Below are positions 24,234 through 30,896 of a stretch of DNA of 40,871 nucleotides, one piece after another; the first letter of the stretch is position 1; each line of letters starts with the position of its first letter. The stretch is from Armatimonadetes bacterium DC (lineage in GTDB: Bacteria > Armatimonadota > Fimbriimonadia > Fimbriimonadales > GBS-DC): positions 1 through 40,871 of the forward strand of contig LDYB01000011.1 of assembly GCA_001442985.1 (NCBI GenBank). The letters run 5' to 3'. A program made the position numbers and the translations under genes. A model generated the notes under the pieces. It was not told the origin of the DNA, did no database searches, and saw only the letters and a list, made by a program, of their open reading frames with translations.

Positions 24234-25628
24234 TCACACAATTCGCGGCAGCACGCCTGCGGGGTCAAACGCCTGTTTGAGCGCCTGCATCAGCCTGCGT
24301 TCGCCTTCAGAGAGAGGTATTGGGGGCAGGTCAGCGCGGGCGTCTTCTGCCCAGTTCAGCACACGCCAGCGAAACGCCGTGTGGCGCAACCGCTCGGTTA
24401 GAAACGGGATAGGCTCCACGCTCTCACCCCACAGGTAAAGCACCCCACTTCCCGCATGCGCCAGCATCGAGACGCCCGGACGCGACCACTGCACCATCGC
24501 CTCTGCCACCTCGTTGGGGCGCATCAGCAGCTGGAGCATGAACCTGTGCGTGCGCGGCGCTAAGGCATTCTGGAGCGATTTCAGCATCGCGGGTTCCACA
24601 GGCTCGGCTGGGTAGCCCTGAGAGCGTAGCCACTCTATCTGCCAGCGCACGCCTTCGGGGCGTCCTGAAAACTCTATCAGCACAAACGGGCGCGAGGTGG
24701 CAGGCTCCGTTTGCAGGGCAGCTTCGGTCTCTGGCTCAGGGAAAGTTTGCGTGGCTTCCTCGTAAACGACAGGAGGGGGCGGCGTTAGCACGCCCGTCGC
24801 GGACGCTTGAATCAGGGAGGCGCGAGGTGTGATTCCAGTCCCGCTGGGGGCAATCGCCTGCGATTCGTGCGCCACAGCGCCGTAAGCCGTCAGCGACTCC
24901 CCCGCGAAGGCGAGTACTGTCATGCCGTCGGGCTGCAGGGGCGCGCCCATCAGGTGCGCCAGTGTCGGCTCCAGCACGTCCCATGTGCTGAACCAGCCCA
25001 CCACCTCAAACACGGGGGGCAGGGGCGCCACTTTGAGCGTGATTTCGGTCAGGACTGAGAGAGTGCCCCACGCGCCGCAGAGCAGGCGATGAATATCATA
25101 ACCCGCCACGCTTTTGACCACCTTCGCCCCGCTGCGAAACGCCACGCCGTCGCCCCGCACCGCCCGCACCTGCAGGAGCCTATCGCGCGGCGTGCCGTGC
25201 CGATAACGCCACGAGCCAGAACGGTTGCCCGACACAATCCCCCCAATCGTTGCCTGTTCGGGCAGGGGCACATTCCACGGCAGGTACTGCCTGTGCTGGC
25301 TCAGAAGTTGTTGCGCTTCCGCGAGCGTCGTGCCTGCCCGCACGGTCAGCACGAGGTCTTCGGGCGCGTAGTCCACCACGCCTTTCAGCCGTCGCGTGGA
25401 GAGCAGCCACCACGCCTCTGCGGGCGGCTCCAGCATGCTCAGTGCAGTGCCGCCGCCCCCGATGACGAACGGGAAGCGCGCCTTCGCCGCATATTTCACC
25501 AGCGCAGCGACTTCCTCCTCGCTCTGGGGCGCCACGACCGTTGCGGGCGTGCGCCTGCCCAGACAGTAGGCAGGCTCGCAAGCAAGCACGCCCTCACTGC
25601 CCACGATAGCGTGAAGTCCTTCAATCAT
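24234..25628 (-). CDS. FAD-binding oxidoreductase, glycolate oxidase GlcE-like
   Basis: 464 residues. The FAD-binding (PCMH-type) half carries TVVAPQSEEEVAALVKYAA, FVIGGGGTAL, PEQATIGGIVSGNRSG and AWGTLSVLTEITLKVAPLP, characteristic of GlcD/GlcE enzymes that oxidise 2-hydroxy acids such as glycolate. Between residues about 255 and 310 there is a low-complexity Pro/Thr/Glu-rich insertion (starting AIAPSGTGITPRASLI) not usual for the family. The C-terminus ends in the expected FDPAGVLPRIV. GlcD and GlcF partners are not in the window. The ATG overlaps the upstream epimerase stop by 8 bases. Confidence 0.85.
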   Translation of the reverse strand: MIEGLHAIVGSEGVLACEPAYCLGRRTPATVVAPQSEEEVAALVKYAAKARFPFVIGGGGTALSMLEPPAEAWWLLSTRRLKGVVDYAPEDLVLTVRAGTTLAEAQQLLSQHRQYLPWNVPLPEQATIGGIVSGNRSGSWRYRHGTPRDRLLQVRAVRGDGVAFRSGAKVVKSVAGYDIHRLLCGAWGTLSVLTEITLKVAPLPPVFEVVGWFSTWDVLEPTLAHLMGAPLQPDGMTVLAFAGESLTAYGAVAHESQAIAPSGTGITPRASLIQASATGVLTPPPPVVYEEATQTFPEPETEAALQTEPATSRPFVLIEFSGRPEGVRWQIEWLRSQGYPAEPVEPAMLKSLQNALAPRTHRFMLQLLMRPNEVAEAMVQWSRPGVSMLAHAGSGVLYLWGESVEPIPFLTERLRHTAFRWRVLNWAEDARADLPPIPLSEGERRLMQALKQAFDPAGVLPRIV

Positions 25629-26685
25629 CGCCGTTCAGCATCTGGCGCAGGGCGACGCCCAGCCCCGGAGAGTCGTTCGGCACGATGCGCCCTGCCTCCA
25701 GCGAGGCTCCCACAAACGGGTCGTCCACGAGGTTCAGGTGGCTATCTAAGTCCAGATAGTCGGCTAAGGGGCTGATCTGGGCGGCGGCGGTGATGGCTAA
25801 GCTGCTGTCGGAATAGCAGCCGTACATGACCTTCAAGCCGAGCGCCCGCGCGGTATGCACCATCCGTATCGCCTCGCTGATGCCGCCACACTTCATCAGT
25901 TTGATATTAATCCCATGAACGCGGTCGGCGAGCCGCACCACATCGCGTGAATCAAAACAGCTCTCGTCCACGAAAATCGGCAGCGGCGACTGGCGGTAGA
26001 GTTCTGGCAAAAGGTCTTCCTGTCCGCGCGGCAGCGGTTGCTCCACATACTCCACGCCACGTTCCGCCAGCCAGTGGCACATCTCGATTGCGTTCGGCAG
26101 ATTCCAGCCCCCGTTGGCGTCCACGCGGATGGCGACGCCTTCGGGCGTTTCGGCGCGTACTGCTTCGAACATTGCTCTGTCCGCCTCAATCCCCTCCGGG
26201 CTACCGAGCTTGACCTTAAGGGAACGCGCGTGGGTCAGTTCAAGCCAGTCGCGCACGCGCTGGCGTGCCACCTCAGGCGGGTTGATGCCAATTGTTACGG
26301 AGGTGGGCACAATCGGCTCGCGTGCGAGTCCCAGAATCTGCCACACGGGCAGTCCCGCCCGTTTGCCCAGCCAGTCCCATAAGGCAATATTGATGGCGCA
26401 CCGCGCGGCGGAGGGGACATGAGCCTCAATCAAGGCAGCCTCCACTGGCTCGCGCTGGAGGGGGTGATAGGCTTGGAGAATCTCCCGCGCTTGTTCCAAC
26501 CCCTGCAGGATCGTTTCGGTGGTCTGTCGGTGGTCGCCGATACCGAAAGGGGACGCCTCGCCCCATCCCTCTATCCCATCCGCTTCGATGCGCACCCACA
26601 CATTCTGGGTCTGCGCTGTCGTGCCGCGGCTAATGGTGAGGGGAAACCGCTTGTTCACCGTGAAAGTCGCCCACGCCAGTTGCAT
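25621..26685 (-). CDS. Enolase-superfamily dipeptide epimerase (L-Ala-D/L-Glu epimerase type)
   Basis: 354 residues from ATG 26685; a GTG at 26703 is an alternative with a weak AGGAG upstream. The N-terminal capping domain starts with FPLTISRGTTAQ. The barrel has the catalytic K-x-K (LKVKLGS), the metal ligands in DANGGW, VEQP and DES, and the second catalytic lysine in NIKLMKCGG, followed by MYGCYSDSS. The lysine pair on opposite strands and the overall size match muconate-lactonizing-subgroup dipeptide epimerases acting on cell-wall-derived dipeptides. The exact substrate is uncertain. First gene of a tightly overlapping unit with the GlcE-like enzyme and esterase. Confidence 0.85.
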   Translation of the reverse strand: MQLAWATFTVNKRFPLTISRGTTAQTQNVWVRIEADGIEGWGEASPFGIGDHRQTTETILQGLEQAREILQAYHPLQREPVEAALIEAHVPSAARCAINIALWDWLGKRAGLPVWQILGLAREPIVPTSVTIGINPPEVARQRVRDWLELTHARSLKVKLGSPEGIEADRAMFEAVRAETPEGVAIRVDANGGWNLPNAIEMCHWLAERGVEYVEQPLPRGQEDLLPELYRQSPLPIFVDESCFDSRDVVRLADRVHGINIKLMKCGGISEAIRMVHTARALGLKVMYGCYSDSSLAITAAAQISPLADYLDLDSHLNLVDDPFVGASLEAGRIVPNDSPGLGVALRQMLNGDD

Positions 26686-26728
26686 AGTTTGGCAATTCGG
26701 CACACTGCACGGCTCTCCTGCCTCGCGG

Positions 26729-26734
26729 TATAAT
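26729..26734 (+). promoter_or_regulatory. -10 box TATAAT of tRNA-Arg
   Basis: CGG-TATAAT, 9 bases before the first tRNA base; this spacing suits transcription starting just before the mature 5' end. Confidence 0.6.
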
Positions 26735-26743
26735 TTAGGGTGC

Positions 26744-26819
26744 GCCCCCGTAGCTCAATGGATAGAGCAGCGGCCTTCTAAGCCGTTGGTTGTGGGTTCG
26801 AGTCCCGCCGGGGGCGCCA
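26744..26819 (+). tRNA. tRNA-Arg (anticodon TCT)
   Basis: 76 bases with encoded CCA. Acceptor stem GCCCCCG pairs perfectly with CGGGGGC (26809-26815). D stem GCTC/GAGC, anticodon stem GCGGC/GCCGT around loop CTTCTAA (anticodon TCT at 26777-26779), T arm GTGGG-TTCGAGT-CCCGC. It reads AGA/AGG codons. Bases 26750-26820 are repeated exactly at 27661-27731. Confidence 0.95.
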
Positions 26820-26820
26820 G
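26750..26820 (+). repeat. 71-bp direct repeat, left copy
   Basis: Identical to 27661-27731; spans tRNA position 7 to one base beyond the CCA. The two copies are 911 bases apart and bracket a small gene island. Confidence 0.9.
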
Positions 26821-26851
26821 CGACTTCTTGCCTGCTGCGTTCGCCGTGCGG

Positions 26852-27127
26852 TTAAGGGTGCCCTGCAGGCTGATGGAGATGGAACACATTGTCCCAGGGA
26901 TCCTGGAGGGTAGCAAGCCAGCCGAACGGCTCCCGCCACGGCGCCTGTGTTACCCGAAAGCCCACTGTATGCGCTCGCTCAGTGGCAGCGTGGATGTCCG
27001 GAACCCGAAAACTCACAATGGCGCCATGCGGACAGTCGCAACATGGCGCCACCGCGGTCAGGCTCCGAGTAAAATAGAAGCCAAGATACTTACGGTCATG
27101 CTGAAACCTGCAAGCGTGGTTACCGCT
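26852..27127 (-). pseudogene. Truncated VOC (glyoxalase-like) protein remnant
   Basis: The open stretch encodes the C-terminal part of a VOC-fold protein: VSFRVPDIHAATERAHTVGF followed by PFGWLATLQDPWDNVFHLHQP, the usual last two beta strands with the DPxxN motif. The N-terminal half is missing. Reading upstream in frame gives only HDRKYLGFYFTRSLTAVAP before a TGA at 27128-27130, and that runs into the end of the neighbouring small gene. A GTG at 27052 is the only plausible start and has no ribosome site. Best read as a decayed fragment joined by rearrangement inside the tRNA-bounded island. Confidence 0.6.
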
Positions 27128-27350
27128 TCATCATCGACTCCAGCACCTGTCGGGCTTCCTCTGGCAAATCCACCGGCACAAACATCGACGCAGGATAGAG
27201 ATACCCCTCTGGCTCCGACAGGTCTTCGTCGATAATCCGCACCAGGTTGTGGGCTTCAGCGTCCGGATCGGGCAGTCGGCGATAGACCTTGCCCACAATC
27301 AAGCTGGCAGGGTTCGTGTCATTACGAATGCAGAGAACGAACTCGCTCAT
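27120..27350 (-). CDS. Small conserved-looking protein of unknown function
   Basis: 76 residues (MSEFVLCIRNDTNPASLIVG, later GYLYPASMFVPVDLPEE). The composition suggests a small beta-barrel (SH3-like) fold with a helical tail. I recognise the general type (an ~70-residue partner encoded next to a basic ~80-residue protein) but cannot name a family. Its ATG overlaps the stop of the upstream small gene (ATGA), so the two are translated as a pair. It lies inside the tRNA-Arg direct-repeat island. Confidence 0.65.
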   Translation of the reverse strand: MSEFVLCIRNDTNPASLIVGKVYRRLPDPDAEAHNLVRIIDEDLSEPEGYLYPASMFVPVDLPEEARQVLESMMKR

Positions 27351-27586
27351 CGTATCACCCTCTTGATTTTAAAATCTCTCCGACCGATGCCGTGTGCTTC
27401 ATACCAGTGAATTTCTGCTTCGCAGATTGTACCATCCGCCAGCTGTATGATAGCGACCCCCTTCATTTTCCGCCAGCGCCCCTTGCCATGAACCCGATTC
27501 AAACGGTGTCGCATATAGACGCCTCGCCCTGAGGCGATGGTCTCTATATCTCTGATTTCGCCCAGTATCTTGAACCCTGAGTGCAT
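27347..27586 (-). CDS. Small basic protein, coupled to the 27120-27350 gene
   Basis: 79 residues from the ATG at 27586 (AGAGG upstream). The conserved-looking core is RWRKMKGVAIIQLADG and AEIHWYEAHGIGRRDFKIKR; very similar sequences occur in many bacteria as an uncharacterised family, to my recollection, without an assigned role. Basic, probably nucleic-acid or protein binding. A GGG-TATAAT box lies 26 bases upstream. ATGA overlap with the next gene suggests a two-protein unit; a toxin-antitoxin-like role is possible but unsupported. Confidence 0.68.
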   Translation of the reverse strand: MHSGFKILGEIRDIETIASGRGVYMRHRLNRVHGKGRWRKMKGVAIIQLADGTICEAEIHWYEAHGIGRRDFKIKRVIR

Positions 27587-27612
27587 CCATGAACCTCTGC
27601 CTGCCACGAAAG

Positions 27613-27618
27613 ATTATA
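27613..27618 (-). promoter_or_regulatory. -10 box TATAAT of the small gene pair
   Basis: Minus-strand GGG-TATAAT, 26 bases before ATG 27586. Confidence 0.55.
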
Positions 27619-27654
27619 CCCATAGAGCTTGCTGGCTCGTGTTGGGGTATTATA

Positions 27655-27730
27655 GCCCTGGTAGCTCAATGGATAGAGCAGCGGCCTTCTAAGCCGTTGG
27701 TTGTGGGTTCGAGTCCCGCCGGGGGCGCCA
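27655..27730 (+). tRNA. Second tRNA-Arg (TCT) copy with damaged acceptor stem, possible pseudogene
   Basis: Same D, anticodon and T arms and CCA as the copy at 26744, but the first seven bases are GCCCTGG instead of GCCCCCG. Against CGGGGGC this leaves a T-G wobble at 5-68 and a G-G mismatch at 6-67. The nearest -10-like box (TATTAT, 27648-27653) ends one base before the tRNA, so transcription from it would start inside the gene. Likely a duplicated or recombined copy that may not be functional. Confidence 0.7.
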
Positions 27731-27731
27731 G
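27661..27731 (+). repeat. 71-bp direct repeat, right copy
   Basis: Exact match to 26750-26820. The left boundary falls at tRNA position 7, so the bases before it differ between copies. Confidence 0.9.
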
Positions 27732-27746
27732 TTCCCTCAAGTCAGG

Positions 27747-27752
27747 TACAAT
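27747..27752 (+). promoter_or_regulatory. -10 box TACAAT of rlmN
   Basis: AGG-TACAAT, 9 bases before the rlmN ATG, no Shine-Dalgarno in between; near-leaderless transcript predicted. Confidence 0.5.
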
Positions 27753-27761
27753 TCTTCTACC

Positions 27762-28841
27762 ATGCAAAAAATCCCCATCGTTGGCATGCGCACCGAGGCG
27801 TTGCGGGCATGGGTCGTTGAATCGCTCAACGAGCCTGCCTATCGCGGCAACCAGATTGCCGATTGGGTCTACCGCAAGGCAGTGGACTCGTTTGAGGCGA
27901 TGACAAACCTGCCAGCCCGCATGCGCGCCGCGCTTGCCGAAACCGCCGTCGTAACGCCGAATCGCATCGACCAGATTCAACGCTCCAGCGATGGGGTGGT
28001 GAAATGCCTGCTGAAACTGGCAGACGAAAACGAGGTGGAATGCGTCTTATTGCCCTACGAAGATCGTGTTTCGGTGTGTTTGTCTACCCAGGTGGGCTGC
28101 GCGATGGGGTGCCGGTTCTGTGCCACGGCGCAGGGCGGCTACACGCGCAACCTCACGGCAGGCGAGATTGTGGATCAGTTGCTCCATCTGCAGCGGCTCA
28201 GCTCAGAGCGAATCACCCATGTGGTGTTGATGGGAATGGGCGAGCCGTTGCTCAATCTGGAGGCGGTGGTGGAGGCGATTCACCTGATTCACGATGAGGT
28301 GGGGATTAGCATGCGCCGAATCACGCTCTCGACAGTGGGGATTGTGCCCAAAATCTACGCTCTTGCCGAACACCGCCTGCCGATTACGCTGGCAATCTCG
28401 CTCCACGCGCCGGACGACGAGACTCGCAGCCGCATTATGCCTGTCAATCGCAAGTGGGGGGTAGACGCGCTGATTCAGGCGGCGCGCGACTATTTTGAGA
28501 CGACGGGGCGCCGCATCACTTTCGAGTACCTGCTGCTGGAAGGGGTGAACGATACCCCTGCGCATGCGCATCAGCTCGCGGCGAAGCTGAAGGGAATACC
28601 CTGTCTGGTGAACCTGATCCCGTTCAACTATGTGCCGACGCCCGAGAATTTCCGGCGTCCGTCGGCGGAGCGGGTGCGCGCCTTTCGCGAGATTCTGGAG
28701 CGTTCGGGGATTGAAGTAACTCAACGCAAAGAGCGCGGGCACGACATCGACGCGGCGTGCGGTCAGCTACGCGGCAAGCATCGGGGCAAACCCATCCCCC
28801 TACGGCTTGCCAGTCCAGCGACTCACCGCCTCACGGGCTAA
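27762..28841 (+). CDS. rlmN: 23S rRNA (adenine(2503)-C(2))-methyltransferase
   Basis: 359 residues, radical-SAM enzyme that methylates A2503 of 23S rRNA and A37 of some tRNAs. The N-terminal helical domain contains YRGNQIADWVYRK. The [4Fe-4S] motif CAMGCRFCATAQGG follows STQVGCAMG, then MGMGEPLLN, STVGIVP and SLHAPDDE. The ending (NLIPFNYVPTPENFRRPS, then VTQRKERGHDIDAACGQLRG) holds the conserved second catalytic cysteine. Length is standard. Start fixed by the TACAAT box and family N-terminus. The last 42 bases overlap the convergent lipoprotein gene. Confidence 0.95.
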   Translation: MQKIPIVGMRTEALRAWVVESLNEPAYRGNQIADWVYRKAVDSFEAMTNLPARMRAALAETAVVTPNRIDQIQRSSDGVVKCLLKLADENEVECVLLPYEDRVSVCLSTQVGCAMGCRFCATAQGGYTRNLTAGEIVDQLLHLQRLSSERITHVVLMGMGEPLLNLEAVVEAIHLIHDEVGISMRRITLSTVGIVPKIYALAEHRLPITLAISLHAPDDETRSRIMPVNRKWGVDALIQAARDYFETTGRRITFEYLLLEGVNDTPAHAHQLAAKLKGIPCLVNLIPFNYVPTPENFRRPSAERVRAFREILERSGIEVTQRKERGHDIDAACGQLRGKHRGKPIPLRLASPATHRLTG

Positions 28842-29819
28842 TTCGGGCTGAACCTCGCCGACAATCACAATCCCCCACCCGTCAGCGCGACGCGCCGCCA
28901 CCACCACGCCTCGCTTGTCCGAGCCTGCTATGGGTGAGTTGCCCGATGCGGGCAGCAATCCGCATCCGGGCGCGGCGAAAAACACACTGAACTCGTCCAT
29001 GCCGTTGGAATAGAGCGCGACGAGGCTCAGCTGTTTCGAATCGCATGGGCAGGTGCGCCGCGTCGCACTGATGAGCTGATAGCCCTGAGGCGGTTTGAAC
29101 GCTTTCAGGCGTGCCTTGTCCTCTTTCGTGAGGGGCGCATTCACGACACGCTCAATCTGCCAATCGCGGGGTGGCTCGGGCAAGGCAAAGGGCTGGGCAG
29201 TCGGTGCAACGGGTTGAATCTGGGTTCGGGTCTCGTCGCCCATCACGCGCCCCCACATGTCCCGTACCATGATGCGTCCAATCTGCGGCTCGCCCTGTGC
29301 CCGAATCCAGTAGCGGCGCGTGGTGAAACCTCCCGGAACAGACGCCTCCACAATCACCCAATCCTGCCCCTGACTTTGCTCGCGTCCTACCACACGCAGA
29401 CGCGCTTGCTGAGCGAAAAGTTGCGCAATCCGCTCACGCCCTGCCTTATCGGGCGCGCGCGGAACTATCCGACAGCGCGACTGCGAAGGATACCAGTGAA
29501 TAACTTTCTCAGGGGTCAGGAAGGTGGTCGGATAGAACGCCTTACCTCCAATCATGCAGCCTGTGGCGGAGCGCTCGGTCATGCGCACGAAATCGGGGTG
29601 TGGGCGCTCGTACTCAATCACTTTGGGCATCTCGTCGCCTCCTGTGGAGAGCAGGATCTGCATCGTGCATGGGCGTCGGGCGTCGTCAAGGATGGCTTGA
29701 ATCCACCGTTGTTCCTGAGGCGAGCGTGCAGGCGCGCCTGCCTGCTGGGGAGCAGGCTGACAACCCCATAGCCCCACGCTGAGCCAGAACGCCATGAGCC
29801 ACCATCTACCGTGCGCCAT
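28800..29819 (-). CDS. RseB/MucB-like lipoprotein
   Basis: 339 residues; the second of two adjacent ATGs is chosen because GGAGG sits 6 bases upstream. The signal ends in a lipobox-like LWGC. The body reads as a LolA-like half (up to about residue 190, including YWIRAQGEPQIGRIMV) and a C-terminal domain ending DGWGIVIVGEVQPELAREAV, which closely resembles the end of RseB/MucB. RseB binds the anti-sigma factor outside the cytoplasm and senses envelope stress. Context supports this: it overlaps an anti-sigma gene by 14 bases, itself coupled to a sigma factor. Overlaps rlmN at the 3' end. Confidence 0.72.
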   Translation of the reverse strand: MAHGRWWLMAFWLSVGLWGCQPAPQQAGAPARSPQEQRWIQAILDDARRPCTMQILLSTGGDEMPKVIEYERPHPDFVRMTERSATGCMIGGKAFYPTTFLTPEKVIHWYPSQSRCRIVPRAPDKAGRERIAQLFAQQARLRVVGREQSQGQDWVIVEASVPGGFTTRRYWIRAQGEPQIGRIMVRDMWGRVMGDETRTQIQPVAPTAQPFALPEPPRDWQIERVVNAPLTKEDKARLKAFKPPQGYQLISATRRTCPCDSKQLSLVALYSNGMDEFSVFFAAPGCGLLPASGNSPIAGSDKRGVVVAARRADGWGIVIVGEVQPELAREAVSRWTGKP

Positions 29820-30261
29820 CATTCACCTCGCCTCCGCTCGATAACGACAGGTGCAAGTTAACGGCTTCAGTATGGGGCGCCCAGTCGAGGTGAGCGCGGT
29901 AAAACGGTTCCATATCCATCTGGGTTAATGCGGGCGGGGGTGTGGGGCGGCTCCACCACTGCCAGAATGCCACCAGCGCCAGCACCGCCGCTGCCGAACC
30001 GATCAGCGCGTATACTTTTCGGGGCATGAACAGACGCTTCTGGTGCAGGCGCACCTGCACGCCTTGCCAGATCGCTTCGGTAGGCACAGGCGGCGCCCAG
30101 TGCTGCAGCAGTTCAGGAACCCGCGCCAGTCGGTGGCATTCAGCGCGGCACGCTTCACACGCCTCAAGGTGCGCCTCCACCGCCTGTGCCGCCGTCGGCT
30201 CCAGATTTTGCTCCAGGTAGTCTGCCAGCTGTTTTTGGATCGTTTCACACGGATGCTTCAT
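29806..30261 (-). CDS. Zinc-finger anti-sigma factor (membrane)
   Basis: 151 residues. An N-terminal zf-HC2 anti-sigma domain has the zinc motif HLEACEACRAEC (His followed by Cys-x2-Cys). One membrane helix (about 84-102, YALIGSAAAVLALVAFWQWW) and a short external tail follow. It should hold the adjacent sigma factor inactive until the tail is sensed or cut. Its ATG overlaps the sigma factor stop (ATGA) and its 3' end overlaps the RseB-like gene. Confidence 0.87.
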   Translation of the reverse strand: MKHPCETIQKQLADYLEQNLEPTAAQAVEAHLEACEACRAECHRLARVPELLQHWAPPVPTEAIWQGVQVRLHQKRLFMPRKVYALIGSAAAVLALVAFWQWWSRPTPPPALTQMDMEPFYRAHLDWAPHTEAVNLHLSLSSGGEVNDGAR

Positions 30262-30860
30262 TCGTTTTCGCCCTCCACCTCAACAAAGTCTTTCAGCAGG
30301 ATTCGGAGCGCAAGACGCGCCCGCGCCAGACGCGACTTCACCGTGCCCACCGGGATGCCCAGCATCTGAGCCACTTCTTCCACAGGTAAGCCCTCCATGT
30401 AGTGGAGGACCACGACGCTTCGGTGAATCTCGCTCAGTTGACCGAGCGCGCGTTGCACCGCCTCGCTGAGCTCGCTGGACTGCACCGCCGCCAGCACATC
30501 GCCTGCAGGGTCCTCAATCTGCCACTCTACTTCCTCGCCCGTTTCGGTCGTCAGCGGAGCGTCCAGCGAGTCGAAACGGACGCGCTTATTGCGACGCAGC
30601 TTATCGATGGCGAGGTTCGTAGCGGTGCGTCGGAGCCACGCGCCGAGATTCTCGCGGTTCTGCAGGCGTGGCAACTCCTGATACGCCCGCAGGAACACCT
30701 CCTGTGTGAGCTCCTGCGCGTCGTCATGGTTGTTCGTGATGCCCAGCAGGAGGCGGTAGACCGCAGCGTGGTAGCGCTGGAACAGCACCTCAAAGGCGCG
30801 CTCCTCGCCTTCACACGCCCGTGCAATCAGCTCGCTATCGGTCAGCCCATACACGAACAC
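30258..30860 (-). CDS. ECF sigma factor (RpoE-like)
   Basis: 200 residues from a GTG; a second GTG at 30854 with GGGG about 8 bases upstream is equally likely. Region 2 (AFEVLFQRYHAAVYRLLLGI through ELTQEVFLRAYQ and AWLRRTATNLAIDKLRR) binds core polymerase and the -10. Region 4 (LSEIHRSVVVLHYMEGLPVE, then IPVGTVKSRLARAR) is the helix-turn-helix for the -35. There is no region 1.1 or 3, as in group 4 sigma factors. It is the first cytoplasmic component of the sigma/anti-sigma/RseB-like set. Confidence 0.92.
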   Translation of the reverse strand: MFVYGLTDSELIARACEGEERAFEVLFQRYHAAVYRLLLGITNNHDDAQELTQEVFLRAYQELPRLQNRENLGAWLRRTATNLAIDKLRRNKRVRFDSLDAPLTTETGEEVEWQIEDPAGDVLAAVQSSELSEAVQRALGQLSEIHRSVVVLHYMEGLPVEEVAQMLGIPVGTVKSRLARARLALRILLKDFVEVEGENE

Positions 30861-30896
30861 TACCCCAGAAACGATTCAGAACCCCCGTCGGTTCCC

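Noticed and set aside
27648-27653. TATTAT as a promoter for the second tRNA copy
   Set aside because: It ends one base before the tRNA, so transcription would start inside the gene and lose part of the acceptor stem.
26744-27731. Possible CRISPR or tandem array because of the long perfect repeat
   Set aside because: Only two copies 911 bases apart and the repeat is a tRNA gene; no other spaced repeats were seen in the window.
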